The position numbers were made by a program, and so were the translations under genes. The notes beneath the pieces are model-generated. The model made no database searches and was not told where the DNA came from. It was given only the letters and a program-made list of their open reading frames with translations. From M0103 sp040386155 (GTDB lineage Bacteria; Bacteroidota; Bacteroidia; Flavobacteriales_D; Crocinitomicaceae), in assembly GCA_040386155.1 (NCBI GenBank), contig JAZKFZ010000003.1:372001-436000 (forward strand): 64,000 nt of DNA, given 5' to 3'. Below are positions 33,563 to 41,987 of the stretch, one piece after another (position 1 is the first letter of the stretch; the number at the start of each line of letters is the position of its first letter).

Positions 33563-34543
33563 ATGCAGATAGAAGAAAAGAAAGGTGGAGTAGGCTTGTT
33601 GAATCGCAGGCATTTGCGCATTAAGGTGTTGCAACAACTGTATTCATACATCCAGTCCAAAAATGATAACTATCCAGGTGCGGAAAAAGAATTGATAAAA
33701 TCCTTCGACCGTATTTTCGATTTGTATCTGTATTTATTATTGACGTTTTCGGAATTGAAAAATGTTGCTGAAGTGAAATCGGAAGGCAATAAAAAGAAAA
33801 TTCTTCCTAGCGAAAATGATTTGAATCCAAACATGAAGTTGGTCAACAACCAAGTGATTGAAATTTTGGAAAACAGTGCTGAATTTAGGAGACTTTCAGA
33901 AGAACACAAAATCAATTGGGTAGGTGCAGAGCATCAAGAAATGTTCAAAAAAATGTACAACGCAATTTGCGAAAGTGAAACGTACATGCATTACATGAAC
34001 AGTGAAGCGACAGGTTTTGAGGAAGATTTAAATTTCATGATTGAATTATTCAGACACGAAATTGCAAATTTTGAATTGTTACAAAACTTCTTCGAAGAAG
34101 AGTACGCTAGCTGGATTGACGATATCGATTTAGTGTGTCAAATGGTCATCAAAACATTAAAATCACTCAACGAAGACAAACATCTGAGACTGATTCCATT
34201 GTATAAAGAAGGGGATGATGAAAAAGAGTTTGTGTTAGAGCTTTTTAGAAAAACCATCAGCTTGGATAAAGAAAATGAAGCTTTGATTGATGAGTTGACA
34301 AAAAATTGGGAGTTAGATCGAATTGCTAAAATGGATATTATCCTCATGAAAATGGCGATTACAGAATTATTGATTTTCAACAATATTCCAACGAAAGTAA
34401 CCCTAAACGAGTACATTGAAATTTCTAAGTTTTATAGTACTCCAAAAAGCAATATTTTCATCAATGGTGTGCTAGACAATGCCATTAGCCGATTAACTGC
34501 TGAAAATAAGATTGTAAAAATTGGTCGTGGACTAATGAATTAA
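33563..34543 (+). CDS. nusB: NusB-family transcription antitermination protein, long form
   Basis: NusB binds boxA RNA with NusE to reduce termination in rRNA operons. The NusB fold appears in the last 130 residues: ELTKNWELDRIAKMDIILMK, then the FNNIPTKVTLNEYIEISKFY and FINGVLDNA motifs. The N-terminal 190 residues begin NRRHLRIKVLQQLYSYIQSK, also NusB-like, with a lineage-typical insertion; total length 326, about twice E. coli NusB. It follows the dehydrogenase after 8 bases. Confidence 0.9.
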   Translation: MQIEEKKGGVGLLNRRHLRIKVLQQLYSYIQSKNDNYPGAEKELIKSFDRIFDLYLYLLLTFSELKNVAEVKSEGNKKKILPSENDLNPNMKLVNNQVIEILENSAEFRRLSEEHKINWVGAEHQEMFKKMYNAICESETYMHYMNSEATGFEEDLNFMIELFRHEIANFELLQNFFEEEYASWIDDIDLVCQMVIKTLKSLNEDKHLRLIPLYKEGDDEKEFVLELFRKTISLDKENEALIDELTKNWELDRIAKMDIILMKMAITELLIFNNIPTKVTLNEYIEISKFYSTPKSNIFINGVLDNAISRLTAENKIVKIGRGLMN

Positions 34544-34554
34544 TTCTTTTACAC

Positions 34555-34944
34555 ATGAAAAAAATATTTTTAATTGCTTCTCTTGCTCTTGTTATTAGTT
34601 CTTGCGGGAATGGAGAAGTAGAGGTGGGACAAAAAACCACCATGTTTGTAGAGAAAATCTATGAAGTTGGAACGGTAGTCAAAGGTGAAAAAGTAGTGGC
34701 GAAGATTCAAGTTGAAAATACTGGTACATACCCATTGGTGATTGCGCAAGTGTCACCTGGTTGTTCTTGCACCATCGCAAGTAAGCCTGAAGAACCAATC
34801 CAACCGGGAGAAAAAGGAATAATCACCGCAACGGTGGATTCAGATAAAGTGGCTGGAAATAAAATCAGCAAATCGGTGAGTATCGTTGCAAATACAGAGC
34901 CTTCAACTACAGTAGTTGTTATTAAAGGAAAAATCAAAAACTAA
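34555..34944 (+). CDS. DUF1573 lipoprotein
   Basis: A 129-residue lipoprotein (signal peptide with lipobox VISSC, Cys17) whose mature part is a DUF1573 domain: a single immunoglobulin-like fold with the hallmark PLVIAQVSPGCSCTIA and PGEKGIITATVDSD. The family is abundant in Bacteroidota and of unknown role, probably in the periplasm or on the surface. It sits 11 bases after nusB and 11 bases before yajC in the same operon. Confidence 0.88.
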   Translation: MKKIFLIASLALVISSCGNGEVEVGQKTTMFVEKIYEVGTVVKGEKVVAKIQVENTGTYPLVIAQVSPGCSCTIASKPEEPIQPGEKGIITATVDSDKVAGNKISKSVSIVANTEPSTTVVVIKGKIKN

Positions 34945-34955
34945 TAAATTATCAC

Positions 34956-35216
34956 ATGGACCAGTTAATTATGCTGGGATTGATCTTGGTAGTATTCTAC
35001 TTCTTTATGATCCGTCCTCAAATGAAAAAACAAAAAGAATTAAAAGAATTTAGAAAAAATCTAGCCGTAGGAGACAAAGTAGTAACCATCGGTGGTGTTC
35101 ACGGAAAAGTATTGGAAGTAAACGAAACTACGGTTTTAGTAAACTCTGAAGGAAGTAAAATTCGTTTCGATAAATCTGCCATTGCAACGTCTACAGAAGA
35201 CCGCATTCAAGCATAA
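34956..35216 (+). CDS. yajC: Preprotein translocase subunit YajC
   Basis: Small inner-membrane protein associated with SecDF. One N-terminal membrane segment (LIMLGLILVVFYFFMI) is followed by the YajC signature RPQMKKQKELKEFRKNL and the beta-rich GDKVVTIGGVHGKVLEV. The 86-residue length is typical. It ends the dehydrogenase-nusB-DUF1573-yajC operon, with a strong terminator 20 bases downstream. Confidence 0.95.
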   Translation: MDQLIMLGLILVVFYFFMIRPQMKKQKELKEFRKNLAVGDKVVTIGGVHGKVLEVNETTVLVNSEGSKIRFDKSAIATSTEDRIQA

Positions 35217-35235
35217 GATTTTTAAGTTTGTGGAG

Positions 35236-35266
35236 AAAGAGTTCCTTTTTGGAGCTCTTTTTTTTT
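35236..35266 (+). terminator. Rho-independent terminator after yajC
   Basis: A 10-bp stem (35236-35245 with 35251-35260, one G-T pair) and a 5-base T loop, followed by a T tract to 35266. Confidence 0.92.
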
Positions 35267-35327
35267 GTTAAATTGAATAAACTTTCTATTTTTACTAAAG
35301 ATATTTGTACAACTTAACGCTGCTTTT

Positions 35328-35747
35328 ATGAGATACTTCTTACTTATTACATTGACTTTGTTTGTATTAGCTTCTTGCGGAGGAAGTCAAAAGAAGAAGG
35401 AAAAAGAAATTGAAAAAGAAGTGATTGACACTTTATCAGTCATTCCAATCGACAAGCCAGCTAAAGTAGATTCTGTTGAATTAAAATCTTCTGTTAAGAA
35501 AATTGAGGCTAAATATGGTGCACAATGGGACTTTTGCGATTGTGTTGTGAAAGGAGATTCCATCAATAAAGCTTTTCAAAAAACCAATATTCCTGATGCA
35601 GAATTTGATCGTTTATCTGACCGTTTTGATGAAATCGACAAAAAATGTCAAGCATTTAGAATTCAAGATGCTAATAAAACTCCAGAGCAACGTGCTTTGC
35701 ATGAAAAGAAGGTGAAGAAATGTTTAAAGGCTGCTGGGATTAAATAA
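35328..35747 (+). CDS. Hypothetical lipoprotein with CDC motif
   Basis: A 139-residue lipoprotein (lipobox VLASC, Cys17) of no recognised family. After a Lys/Glu-rich linker comes a helical domain beginning YGAQWDFCDCVVKGD, with two more Cys later (DKKCQAF, VKKCLKAAG), so two disulfides are possible in the periplasm. The lipoprotein at 41988-42311 has a similar CDC segment and late Cys, so the two may be distant paralogues. It converges with the YqgE gene, one base between stop codons. Confidence 0.75.
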   Translation: MRYFLLITLTLFVLASCGGSQKKKEKEIEKEVIDTLSVIPIDKPAKVDSVELKSSVKKIEAKYGAQWDFCDCVVKGDSINKAFQKTNIPDAEFDRLSDRFDEIDKKCQAFRIQDANKTPEQRALHEKKVKKCLKAAGIK

Positions 35748-35748
35748 G

Positions 35749-36336
35749 TCAATTATCATTCGGATTCAAAGGAAACTTTGATATAGTTTCAAATACTTTT
35801 CCTTGCTTCGTTAAACAAAATTGCCAAAAATTATTGTTGTCCGTAGCTAAGATTTCCTCCTCGGTAATGTTATCTGCCACCACCCAAGAATTTTCTTTCA
35901 ACTCATTTTTTAACTGTCCAGCCGACCAGCCAGAATAGCCTAAAAAGAAACGCACATTTTTTTCGGGATCATCGTCCTTTAAAATTTGCTCTCTTAAATC
36001 ATTGTAATTGCCCCCGAAATAGAGATTTCCTTTAATTAATGTTGCTTCCTCCACCAATTCACCATAGGTGTGAATGAAAAACAAGAATTCAGTATCGACC
36101 GGACCACCAATACTAATTCGAGCATTAATATCTGGAAACGAATGCTCAATTTCATGTAAATCTAATTTCACGAAGTTGTTCAAAACCAATCCAAAACTTC
36201 CATCTGAATTCTCATGACTACATAAAAGCACCACAGAGCGTCTGAAATAATCTTCGTCAAGAAATGGATCTGATATCAGAATACTTCCACATACCGGCTG
36301 CTTGCTATTTTTGAAAGAAATGTCTATTGGCTGCAT
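35749..36336 (-). CDS. YqgE/AlgH family protein
   Basis: A 195-residue protein of the YqgE/AlgH family (DUF179). The family pattern is complete: KQPVCGSILISDPFLDEDYF, FRRSVVLLCSHENSDGSFGL, VLNNFVK, the IGGPVDTEFLFFIHT strand and FLGYSGWSAGQLKNEL. The role is unknown beyond reported links to alginate regulation in Pseudomonas. The ATG at 36334-36336 is used; the upstream TTG adds one residue. Confidence 0.9.
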   Translation of the reverse strand: MQPIDISFKNSKQPVCGSILISDPFLDEDYFRRSVVLLCSHENSDGSFGLVLNNFVKLDLHEIEHSFPDINARISIGGPVDTEFLFFIHTYGELVEEATLIKGNLYFGGNYNDLREQILKDDDPEKNVRFFLGYSGWSAGQLKNELKENSWVVADNITEEEILATDNNNFWQFCLTKQGKVFETISKFPLNPNDN

Positions 36337-36474
36337 CAAACTGTTTGGTTTAGTTGTACAAACAACGAAGAAAATGTACTAAACGTTGCTTCTTTTTGAA
36401 AAGCTGTGAAGAAAATCATAAAATGTTAACAATTCACTCGCTGATATTTGCAAGCGATAGTGTATATTCGCTTT

Positions 36475-36708
36475 ATGGACAAGGAATTACAATTCCCTAT
36501 TTATCGAAAACTTAGCAACAATAAATCCTACTATAGAATTGATGGGCTTGATCATTTTGTAGAGCTAAAAATGCTGGGTAATAAATTCCTGCGTTATGAA
36601 ATCAATGCGCGACAGTATCCAGAAAAATTGCGAATTTTGGATATGATTGATTTAGCAATTCCATTTTTGAGCGCAACAGAAGAAGAATTTAAGCAACACG
36701 AACTATGA
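36475..36708 (+). CDS. Small hypothetical protein, 77 residues
   Basis: No family recognised. From the ATG at 36475 the protein reads MDKELQFPIYRKLSNNKSYY and continues with a helical, acidic C-terminal half. An upstream TTG at 36448 would overlap a TATATTCG promoter-like box (36463-36470), so it is rejected. The stop codon overlaps the start of the next gene (ATGA), so it is the first cistron of a four-gene envelope operon. A cytoplasmic accessory role is possible. Confidence 0.65.
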   Translation: MDKELQFPIYRKLSNNKSYYRIDGLDHFVELKMLGNKFLRYEINARQYPEKLRILDMIDLAIPFLSATEEEFKQHEL

Positions 36709-37178
36709 AAGGATATGGCCTATTTTTCACTGTGTTGCTTGCGGTTGTTGTTACTGTTATGGCAGGCTGCAGCTTAAATGCTCGACAAGAAGCAAGTTTA
36801 AGTCGTTCCGTGACGAACTATTTAGAGGCAAAGCGGAACGGAGTAACATTGGCGTATGTATCGATGATTCATCCAGATTTTGTTCGCTATTACGTTGAAA
36901 AAGGAGATTCAAGCTTTAAAGAGAAATTCACTGAAACACAGAAGGATCATTATGTCGATGATGCAACAATCCAAACCATTGTTTCTGAGGGTGCATCAAT
37001 TCACGTTTTATATAAAGTGAAAGCAGTAGGAAATTATTACACAGAAACGTCAGATTCAACAGAAGCATTTTTAGCATTGAGTGCAAATGATGGCGAAAGT
37101 TGGTTTTTTGTGCAGGATAAAGAATATTTTGATGTATCGATTAATCCTACCTTTAAGCGATTGATCACCAAAAAGTAA
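36705..37178 (+). CDS. Hypothetical lipoprotein, 157 residues
   Basis: A lipoprotein with a hydrophobic signal segment and lipobox VMAGC (Cys21). The mature part of about 137 residues has a helix with ASLSRSVTNYLEAKRNG and later beta strands ending in WFFVQDKEYF, a layout compatible with an NTF2/SnoaL-like cone fold. That fold call is tentative. It overlaps the gene before it by 4 bases and precedes the OM protein gene by 9 bases. Confidence 0.65.
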   Translation: MKGYGLFFTVLLAVVVTVMAGCSLNARQEASLSRSVTNYLEAKRNGVTLAYVSMIHPDFVRYYVEKGDSSFKEKFTETQKDHYVDDATIQTIVSEGASIHVLYKVKAVGNYYTETSDSTEAFLALSANDGESWFFVQDKEYFDVSINPTFKRLITKK

Positions 37179-37187
37179 ACTACGAGA

Positions 37188-38000
37188 ATGAAACAGTTGT
37201 GTTTAATTTTGATCCTTTTGATTACGCATTTTGTTAATGCTCAAGGATACAATTCGTTTGGTGCACGGTTTTCTTCAATGGGAAATGCGGTCGTTACCAT
37301 GGAGGATGTGTGGAGTTATCACCATAATCCAGCGGGAACTGCTGCGGTGAAATCTTTTTCCGCTGGTGTTTCTTATGAGAATCGTTTTTTGCTGCGAGAA
37401 TTACAATCTCAAGGTATCGCCATTGCCATTCCATTGAAAGTAGGTGTTATTTCTGCGGGAGCACAGCTTTATGGAAGTAGAATTTATCGCTCACAAAAAA
37501 TAGGCGTGGGCTACGCCATGAAATTGGCCGAGAAGTTCTATGCCGGGGTGCAAATTAACTACCAAGGTATTGTGCTAAGCGATTATTACGGAAGAAAAAA
37601 TACCGTAACTGCAGAAGCTGGAGTCATTGGCTATTTGACAGATAATTGGAGAATTGGGGCAAGTGTGCAGAACATCGGAAGGGCAAAATTATCGGCTTAC
37701 GAAGATGATCGATTTTCAACAATATTCCGATTAGGAACTTCTTACCATCTTAAAAAAGTGCTTTTTGCTTTTGAAATTGAAAAGGACATCGATTACAAGT
37801 TGCGACCTAAAGTGGGAGTGGAATATCAACCGATCAACAACTTCTACTTTCGTTTTGGAGCTGGCTACAATCCTGTTGATCTCGCTTTTGGCTTTGGATA
37901 TAAATGGAAATGGATTCAATTGGATTTAGGTTCTGCCTATACCCAGATTTTAGGCTTTTCACCGCATTTTTCCTTGACGTATTCCATGAAAGAGAAATGA
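37188..38000 (+). CDS. PorV/PorQ-like outer-membrane beta-barrel protein
   Basis: A 270-residue exported protein (signal peptide ending VNAQ) with the N-terminal signature FGARFSSMGNAVVTMEDVWS followed by YHHNPAGTAAV, typical of the PorV/PorQ family linked to type IX secretion or OM barrels of the FadL superfamily. Alternating aromatic and glycine-rich strands run to the C-terminal LTYSMKEK. Whether it works with type IX secretion is not shown here. Its stop overlaps the next gene's start (ATGA). Confidence 0.75.
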   Translation: MKQLCLILILLITHFVNAQGYNSFGARFSSMGNAVVTMEDVWSYHHNPAGTAAVKSFSAGVSYENRFLLRELQSQGIAIAIPLKVGVISAGAQLYGSRIYRSQKIGVGYAMKLAEKFYAGVQINYQGIVLSDYYGRKNTVTAEAGVIGYLTDNWRIGASVQNIGRAKLSAYEDDRFSTIFRLGTSYHLKKVLFAFEIEKDIDYKLRPKVGVEYQPINNFYFRFGAGYNPVDLAFGFGYKWKWIQLDLGSAYTQILGFSPHFSLTYSMKEK

Positions 38001-40087
38001 TAAAAATCGTATTGAAATATCTACTTTTTGTCAACTTTTTTGTTGGATCATTTGCCGTTTTCTCGCAAGATAAGTCAGAAATCATTCAGCAACGCATTGA
38101 ATTTATTTCAGAGCAATTTGAATCTGAAAATATCGATTTAACGAACGTCATCGAAGTGTTAAACAATCGATTCGATAACCCAATCAACCTAAATAACTGT
38201 ACGTACGATGATTTGCAGGAGTTGTATATTCTCTCAGACATCCAAATCAACGACCTCTTTTTGCATCGAAAATTGTATGGAAATCTAATTTCAATTTATG
38301 AGTTGCAAAGTTTGCACTATTGGGACATGGCCATCATTCAAATGGTATTGCCTTTTGTGCGAGTCGACGATAAATTGGACCAACTGCACATCAATTTTAA
38401 AGATTTAGTGAAGGAAGGAACCTTTGAATTATTCGCTCGCTATCAGCGAATTGTGGAATCAAAAGCAGCCTACGAAACTGCTGGAGTTTCGGATAGCATC
38501 CTACAAAACACGAATAAATACTACCGCGGAAATCCAGACCATTACTACACACGATTTCGCTATTCTTACAAGACCAATATTAGTTTTGGATTTACAGCCG
38601 ATAAAGATCCAGGGGAAGAGTTTTTCAAGGGAGCGAATAAAAACGGTTTTGATTTCTATTCGATCCACGGATTTTTTAAAGGTGGAAAATACTTGAGAGC
38701 AGTCGCCTTGGGAGATTATGTGGTGCAAATAGGGCAGGGCATTAATTTTTGGACTGGCTACGCTTTCGGGAAAACAGCAGATATTGCCACTGTGAAGAAG
38801 ACGGCGAATTCATTAAAAGCGTACACATCTGTCGATGAAAATCGTTCTTTGCGCGGTGCAGCAACTGAGGTTGGCTACAAAGACTTTTCTCTAGTGCTGT
38901 TTGGAAGTATGAAAAAAATGGACGCTAATGTTCAAATTGATTCCGCTTTGATCGATCCAGAATTTGCTACAAGTGTTTATTTGACAGGCTTACATCGCAC
39001 AAATTCAGAAATTGCACAGAAAAATCAAATTAGAGAAGTAGTAGGAGGTGCAAATTTCAAATACGGCAATCGTGGATTGAAATTGGGTGCTGCAGCGGTC
39101 TATCAAGGCTATGATAAGTTGATTAATCGAGAAGAATCACCTTACAATTTATTTGCATATCGCCAAAAATCGCAGTTGAATGTGAGCGTTGATTATAGTT
39201 ATGTGTTCAAAAATTTCAATTTTTTCGGTGAAGCAGCCATGCTAACGAATAATAAAGCGTGGGCAAATTTACATGGCGTCGTTTTTTCAATGGATGCTAA
39301 AGCAACGTTTTCCTTGGTGTATCGAAATTACCAGCGCGGTTATTTCTCCAATTACGAAGCTGGCTTTGCTGAAGGAACCAGAACGCAGAATGAACAAGGT
39401 TTGTTTGCAGGTATGAAACTTCGCTTTAGCAATGCTTGGAGTATGAATGCTTATTTCGACATGTTTAAATTTCCTTGGATGAAATATCAAGTGGATGCGC
39501 CATCACATGGACATGAAATTTTGATTCAGCCAACGTACAAGCCCAACAAAGTACTGGAAATCTACGCGCGTTTTAGAGAGCAGCAGCGCCCAAAAAATTC
39601 CAGAAATATGGATGATTTTAGTGTGACACCGATTGAACATGTGTTGCAACGCAATTACCGCTTAAACGTGTCGTATGCTATTTCAGATGCGTTCACCATT
39701 AAAAGTAGAATTGAATATGTGACCGTGCAGCGAAAAAGTAATGAGCCAGAGCAGGGAATGATTTTGACCCAAGATATACTATGGAAACCGAAGAATTTAC
39801 CGATGGATATCTCACTTCGCTATGCGCTTTTTCAAACGGATAGCTACGATACAAGAATTTATTCCTACGAAAACAATGCGCTTTATACGTTTTCAATTCC
39901 AGCATACTACTACTCTGGAAGCAGAGCCTACGCCTTGGTGCGCTATTCTTTTGCTCGTCACTTTGATTTATGGGTACGCTACGGTGTATTTATTTATAGC
40001 AATCGCACGGAACTTGGTTCTGGAGCGGAAGAAATTAAAGGGAATACGAAGTCTGAAATTACGGTTCAACTTAGAATGAAATTCTAA
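37997..40087 (+). CDS. Exported helix-hairpin-helix / outer-membrane barrel protein
   Basis: A 696-residue protein with a signal peptide (residues 1-24, AVFSQ). Residues about 50-130 contain helix-hairpin-helix-type repeats (INLNNCTYDDLQELYILSDI, LISIYELQSLHYW), as in ComEA-like modules. The remaining 550 residues alternate hydrophobic and polar residues, rich in Tyr and Phe, and end VQLRMKF with a terminal aromatic, consistent with an OM beta-barrel. The start at 37997 is chosen because it gives the signal peptide and overlaps the previous stop (ATGA). Its stop overlaps that of dnaX on the other strand. Confidence 0.75.
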   Translation: MIKIVLKYLLFVNFFVGSFAVFSQDKSEIIQQRIEFISEQFESENIDLTNVIEVLNNRFDNPINLNNCTYDDLQELYILSDIQINDLFLHRKLYGNLISIYELQSLHYWDMAIIQMVLPFVRVDDKLDQLHINFKDLVKEGTFELFARYQRIVESKAAYETAGVSDSILQNTNKYYRGNPDHYYTRFRYSYKTNISFGFTADKDPGEEFFKGANKNGFDFYSIHGFFKGGKYLRAVALGDYVVQIGQGINFWTGYAFGKTADIATVKKTANSLKAYTSVDENRSLRGAATEVGYKDFSLVLFGSMKKMDANVQIDSALIDPEFATSVYLTGLHRTNSEIAQKNQIREVVGGANFKYGNRGLKLGAAAVYQGYDKLINREESPYNLFAYRQKSQLNVSVDYSYVFKNFNFFGEAAMLTNNKAWANLHGVVFSMDAKATFSLVYRNYQRGYFSNYEAGFAEGTRTQNEQGLFAGMKLRFSNAWSMNAYFDMFKFPWMKYQVDAPSHGHEILIQPTYKPNKVLEIYARFREQQRPKNSRNMDDFSVTPIEHVLQRNYRLNVSYAISDAFTIKSRIEYVTVQRKSNEPEQGMILTQDILWKPKNLPMDISLRYALFQTDSYDTRIYSYENNALYTFSIPAYYYSGSRAYALVRYSFARHFDLWVRYGVFIYSNRTELGSGAEEIKGNTKSEITVQLRMKF

Positions 40088-40696
40088 TATTCGATATCTA
40101 AATCGAACAATCGTCTAAAACTTTCCAAATTTGGATTTTTATTGACCATGGCTTGAAATTTCTCGCGACCATTCGTGTACTTTATTTCAGTTGAATTTGT
40201 TTCCGTCATCACCAGCTCAAAAGAGAAGGAGAAGTTTTGAAGTTCCTTTCTAAAATGGTTCGTCATATCCAACAACTGATCCTTGATCATATTTGCTTGA
40301 ATTTCAGACTGCACTTCGATTCCATATCTGTCAGGAGCAATTTTTCTAGGCTCTGTATTGTACAAAATCGAATAGAAAGTACTTTGACCGTTCTGCTGTA
40401 AAAAAATAGAATATTGGCGCCATAGCATTTTTACGCGTTTATACGAATATTCCTCTTGTGGCAATTTTTCATGGACAGGATCTAATTCTGGTCCAGCCTG
40501 TGAATGCTTGTGAATGGAAATAGTCTTCACTTGTGAAACGCCCGTTGGTGCCTGAACAACTTTCTGTTCTATCGATTTTTGAACCTCTAATTTAACTGAG
40601 GGAGCATTTTCCTTCGGTTTTTCGGCAACTTTAGTGCGAAGATTTTGTGCAGGAAAAGGAATGAAATCAATGGGATCCGTTAGGAATTTTTTTTTT
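40084..40696 (-). CDS. dnaX: DnaX C-terminal (tau-specific) region in the -1 frame
   Basis: This segment continues dnaX in a different frame from the A10 run onward. It encodes a Pro/Glu/Lys-rich linker and then a domain with YKRVKMLWRQYSIFLQQNG, ELQNFSFSFEL and the terminal NPNLESFRRLFDLDIEY, the usual end of Bacteroidota DnaX. It has no credible start codon of its own (only a TTG inside the upstream coding region). A -1 slip in the A10 run would fuse about 201 residues to the first 369, giving a tau-like protein of about 570 residues. Confidence 0.8.
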
Positions 40697-41795
40697 CGTG
40701 CTCCTGATTTAAAGAACAAAGTTGCATCAGCGCCAATTCTGTCAGCAAGCGTTGGTTTTTGGAAGATTTAAAATCTAAATCAGCTTTATTCAACACCATC
40801 AGTGAGCGCAAAATTGTTGTGCTAGGGAGTGATTTTGATTGATCTGAATATTGGTCGGCAACAGAATCAACAACTTCCAACAAGGAAAGCGTCTTCATGT
40901 CCTTGCACACGAGTAAATTTCGGTAATGTTCCGATAAGCCAATGATGAAATGATGTAAATCAAATCCTTTGTCCACGATGTCGTTTAGCAACAGGAGAGA
41001 AGATGAAATGTCTTCATTTTGCGCTGCTTCAACGATCTTGAAATAATAATCGTAATCAAGAATATTGAGGTTTTGATTAACGATATCTCGCGTTAAATTA
41101 TTCCCTGCGAAAGTCACAATTTGGTCAAACATCGATAAAGCATCTCGCAAAGCGCCTTCCGCTTTAGAAGCAATCGTGTACAAGGCCTCTGCGTCAGCAG
41201 AAATTCCTTCTTTGGTGGCAATGGATGACAAATGATCTGCAATATCGCTTACTTTGATACGACTGAAATCAAAAATTTGACAACGCGATAAAATCGTAGG
41301 AATGATTTTGTGTTTTTCTGTTGTTGCTAAGATAAATATTGCGTGCTTCGGTGGTTCTTCAAGTGTTTTCAGAAAGGCATTAAATGCAGACTGCGACAAC
41401 ATGTGTACCTCGTCGATGATAAAGATCTTGTGGGTACCTAACTGCGGAGGAATGCGCACTTGATCAACAATCATTCTAATATCATCTACTGAATTGTTCG
41501 ATGCAGCATCGAGTTCATATACATTCAGCGAATTTCCTGTGTTGAATGAAATACATGAATCACAATGATCACACGCTTCTACATTTTCAGTTCTGTTTTG
41601 ACAGTTGATTGTTTTTGCTAAAATTCTAGCACTTGTTGTTTTACCCACACCACGCGAACCACAAAATAGAAAGGCTTGCGCTAAATGATCGTTTTTGATG
41701 GCGTTTTTGAGGGTAGAAGTGATGTTGTTCTGTCCCACAACCGTATCAAAGGTTTGCGGTCTATACTTACGTGCAGAAACAATGAATTCACTCAT
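40680..41795 (-). CDS. dnaX: DNA polymerase III subunit gamma (0-frame product)
   Basis: Clamp-loader ATPase of the replisome. The 371-residue 0-frame product starts MSEFIVSARKYRPQTFDTVV, has Walker A GSRGVGKTTSA near 47-57, a zinc site (Cys69, then C..C..C in VEACDHCDSC), Walker B FIIDEVHML near 125 and the sensor-1 region. It ends HEKKNS-stop immediately after an A10 run, just after domain III, so it resembles the gamma form. The promoter (TTTG-N19-TAACTTTG) lies only a few bases upstream of the ATG. Confidence 0.93.
   Translation of the reverse strand: MSEFIVSARKYRPQTFDTVVGQNNITSTLKNAIKNDHLAQAFLFCGSRGVGKTTSARILAKTINCQNRTENVEACDHCDSCISFNTGNSLNVYELDAASNNSVDDIRMIVDQVRIPPQLGTHKIFIIDEVHMLSQSAFNAFLKTLEEPPKHAIFILATTEKHKIIPTILSRCQIFDFSRIKVSDIADHLSSIATKEGISADAEALYTIASKAEGALRDALSMFDQIVTFAGNNLTRDIVNQNLNILDYDYYFKIVEAAQNEDISSSLLLLNDIVDKGFDLHHFIIGLSEHYRNLLVCKDMKTLSLLEVVDSVADQYSDQSKSLPSTTILRSLMVLNKADLDFKSSKNQRLLTELALMQLCSLNQEHEKKNS
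40687..40696 (-). promoter_or_regulatory. A10 slippery run joining the two dnaX frames
   Basis: Ten consecutive A on the coding strand bridge the 0 frame and the -1 frame. AGGAG lies just upstream (about 4 bases before the run) and a 0-frame TAA follows five bases after it. E. coli dnaX uses -1 frameshifting at a similar A-rich site with an upstream SD-like sequence, and Thermus dnaX uses transcriptional slippage on A9. A one-base homopolymer error is the alternative explanation. Confidence 0.65.
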
Positions 41796-41799
41796 CCAA

Positions 41800-41830
41800 C
41801 AAAGTTACTATTTAATAGATGAGTTTCAAA
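41800..41830 (-). promoter_or_regulatory. Complete promoter of dnaX
   Basis: Minus strand: TTTG (41827-41830), 19-base spacer, TAACTTTG (41800-41807). The -7 box ends only four bases before the ATG, so the mRNA would be leaderless or nearly so. Confidence 0.7.
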
Positions 41831-41953
41831 TTGATTTGTACAATTGTTAAAAACTTTAGGGCTTCTCCATCGCTTTTTTGTTTTAAACATTGGAGCATTC
41901 ATAAATGTTCAAGAAATAGTTTTTATTTATGCTGATGTGATCATTTGCTTCCT

Positions 41954-41961
41954 TACATTTG
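41954..41961 (+). promoter_or_regulatory. -7 box of the small lipoprotein gene
   Basis: TACATTTG, a full match, 26 bases before the ATG at 41988. -33 weak. It argues against the much earlier in-frame start at 41844. Confidence 0.5.
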
Positions 41962-41987
41962 TTCAACGCTTAAAAAAGAAAACGAAT

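Noticed and set aside
40084..40719. The -1 frame dnaX segment as an independent gene
   Set aside because: Its only upstream start is a TTG inside dnaX coding sequence, and its content is the usual C-terminal part of DnaX, so it is treated as a continuation of dnaX.
41844..41987. 48-codon N-terminal extension of the small lipoprotein gene
   Set aside because: It would bury the signal peptide and lipobox and it contains the likely promoter (41954-41961).
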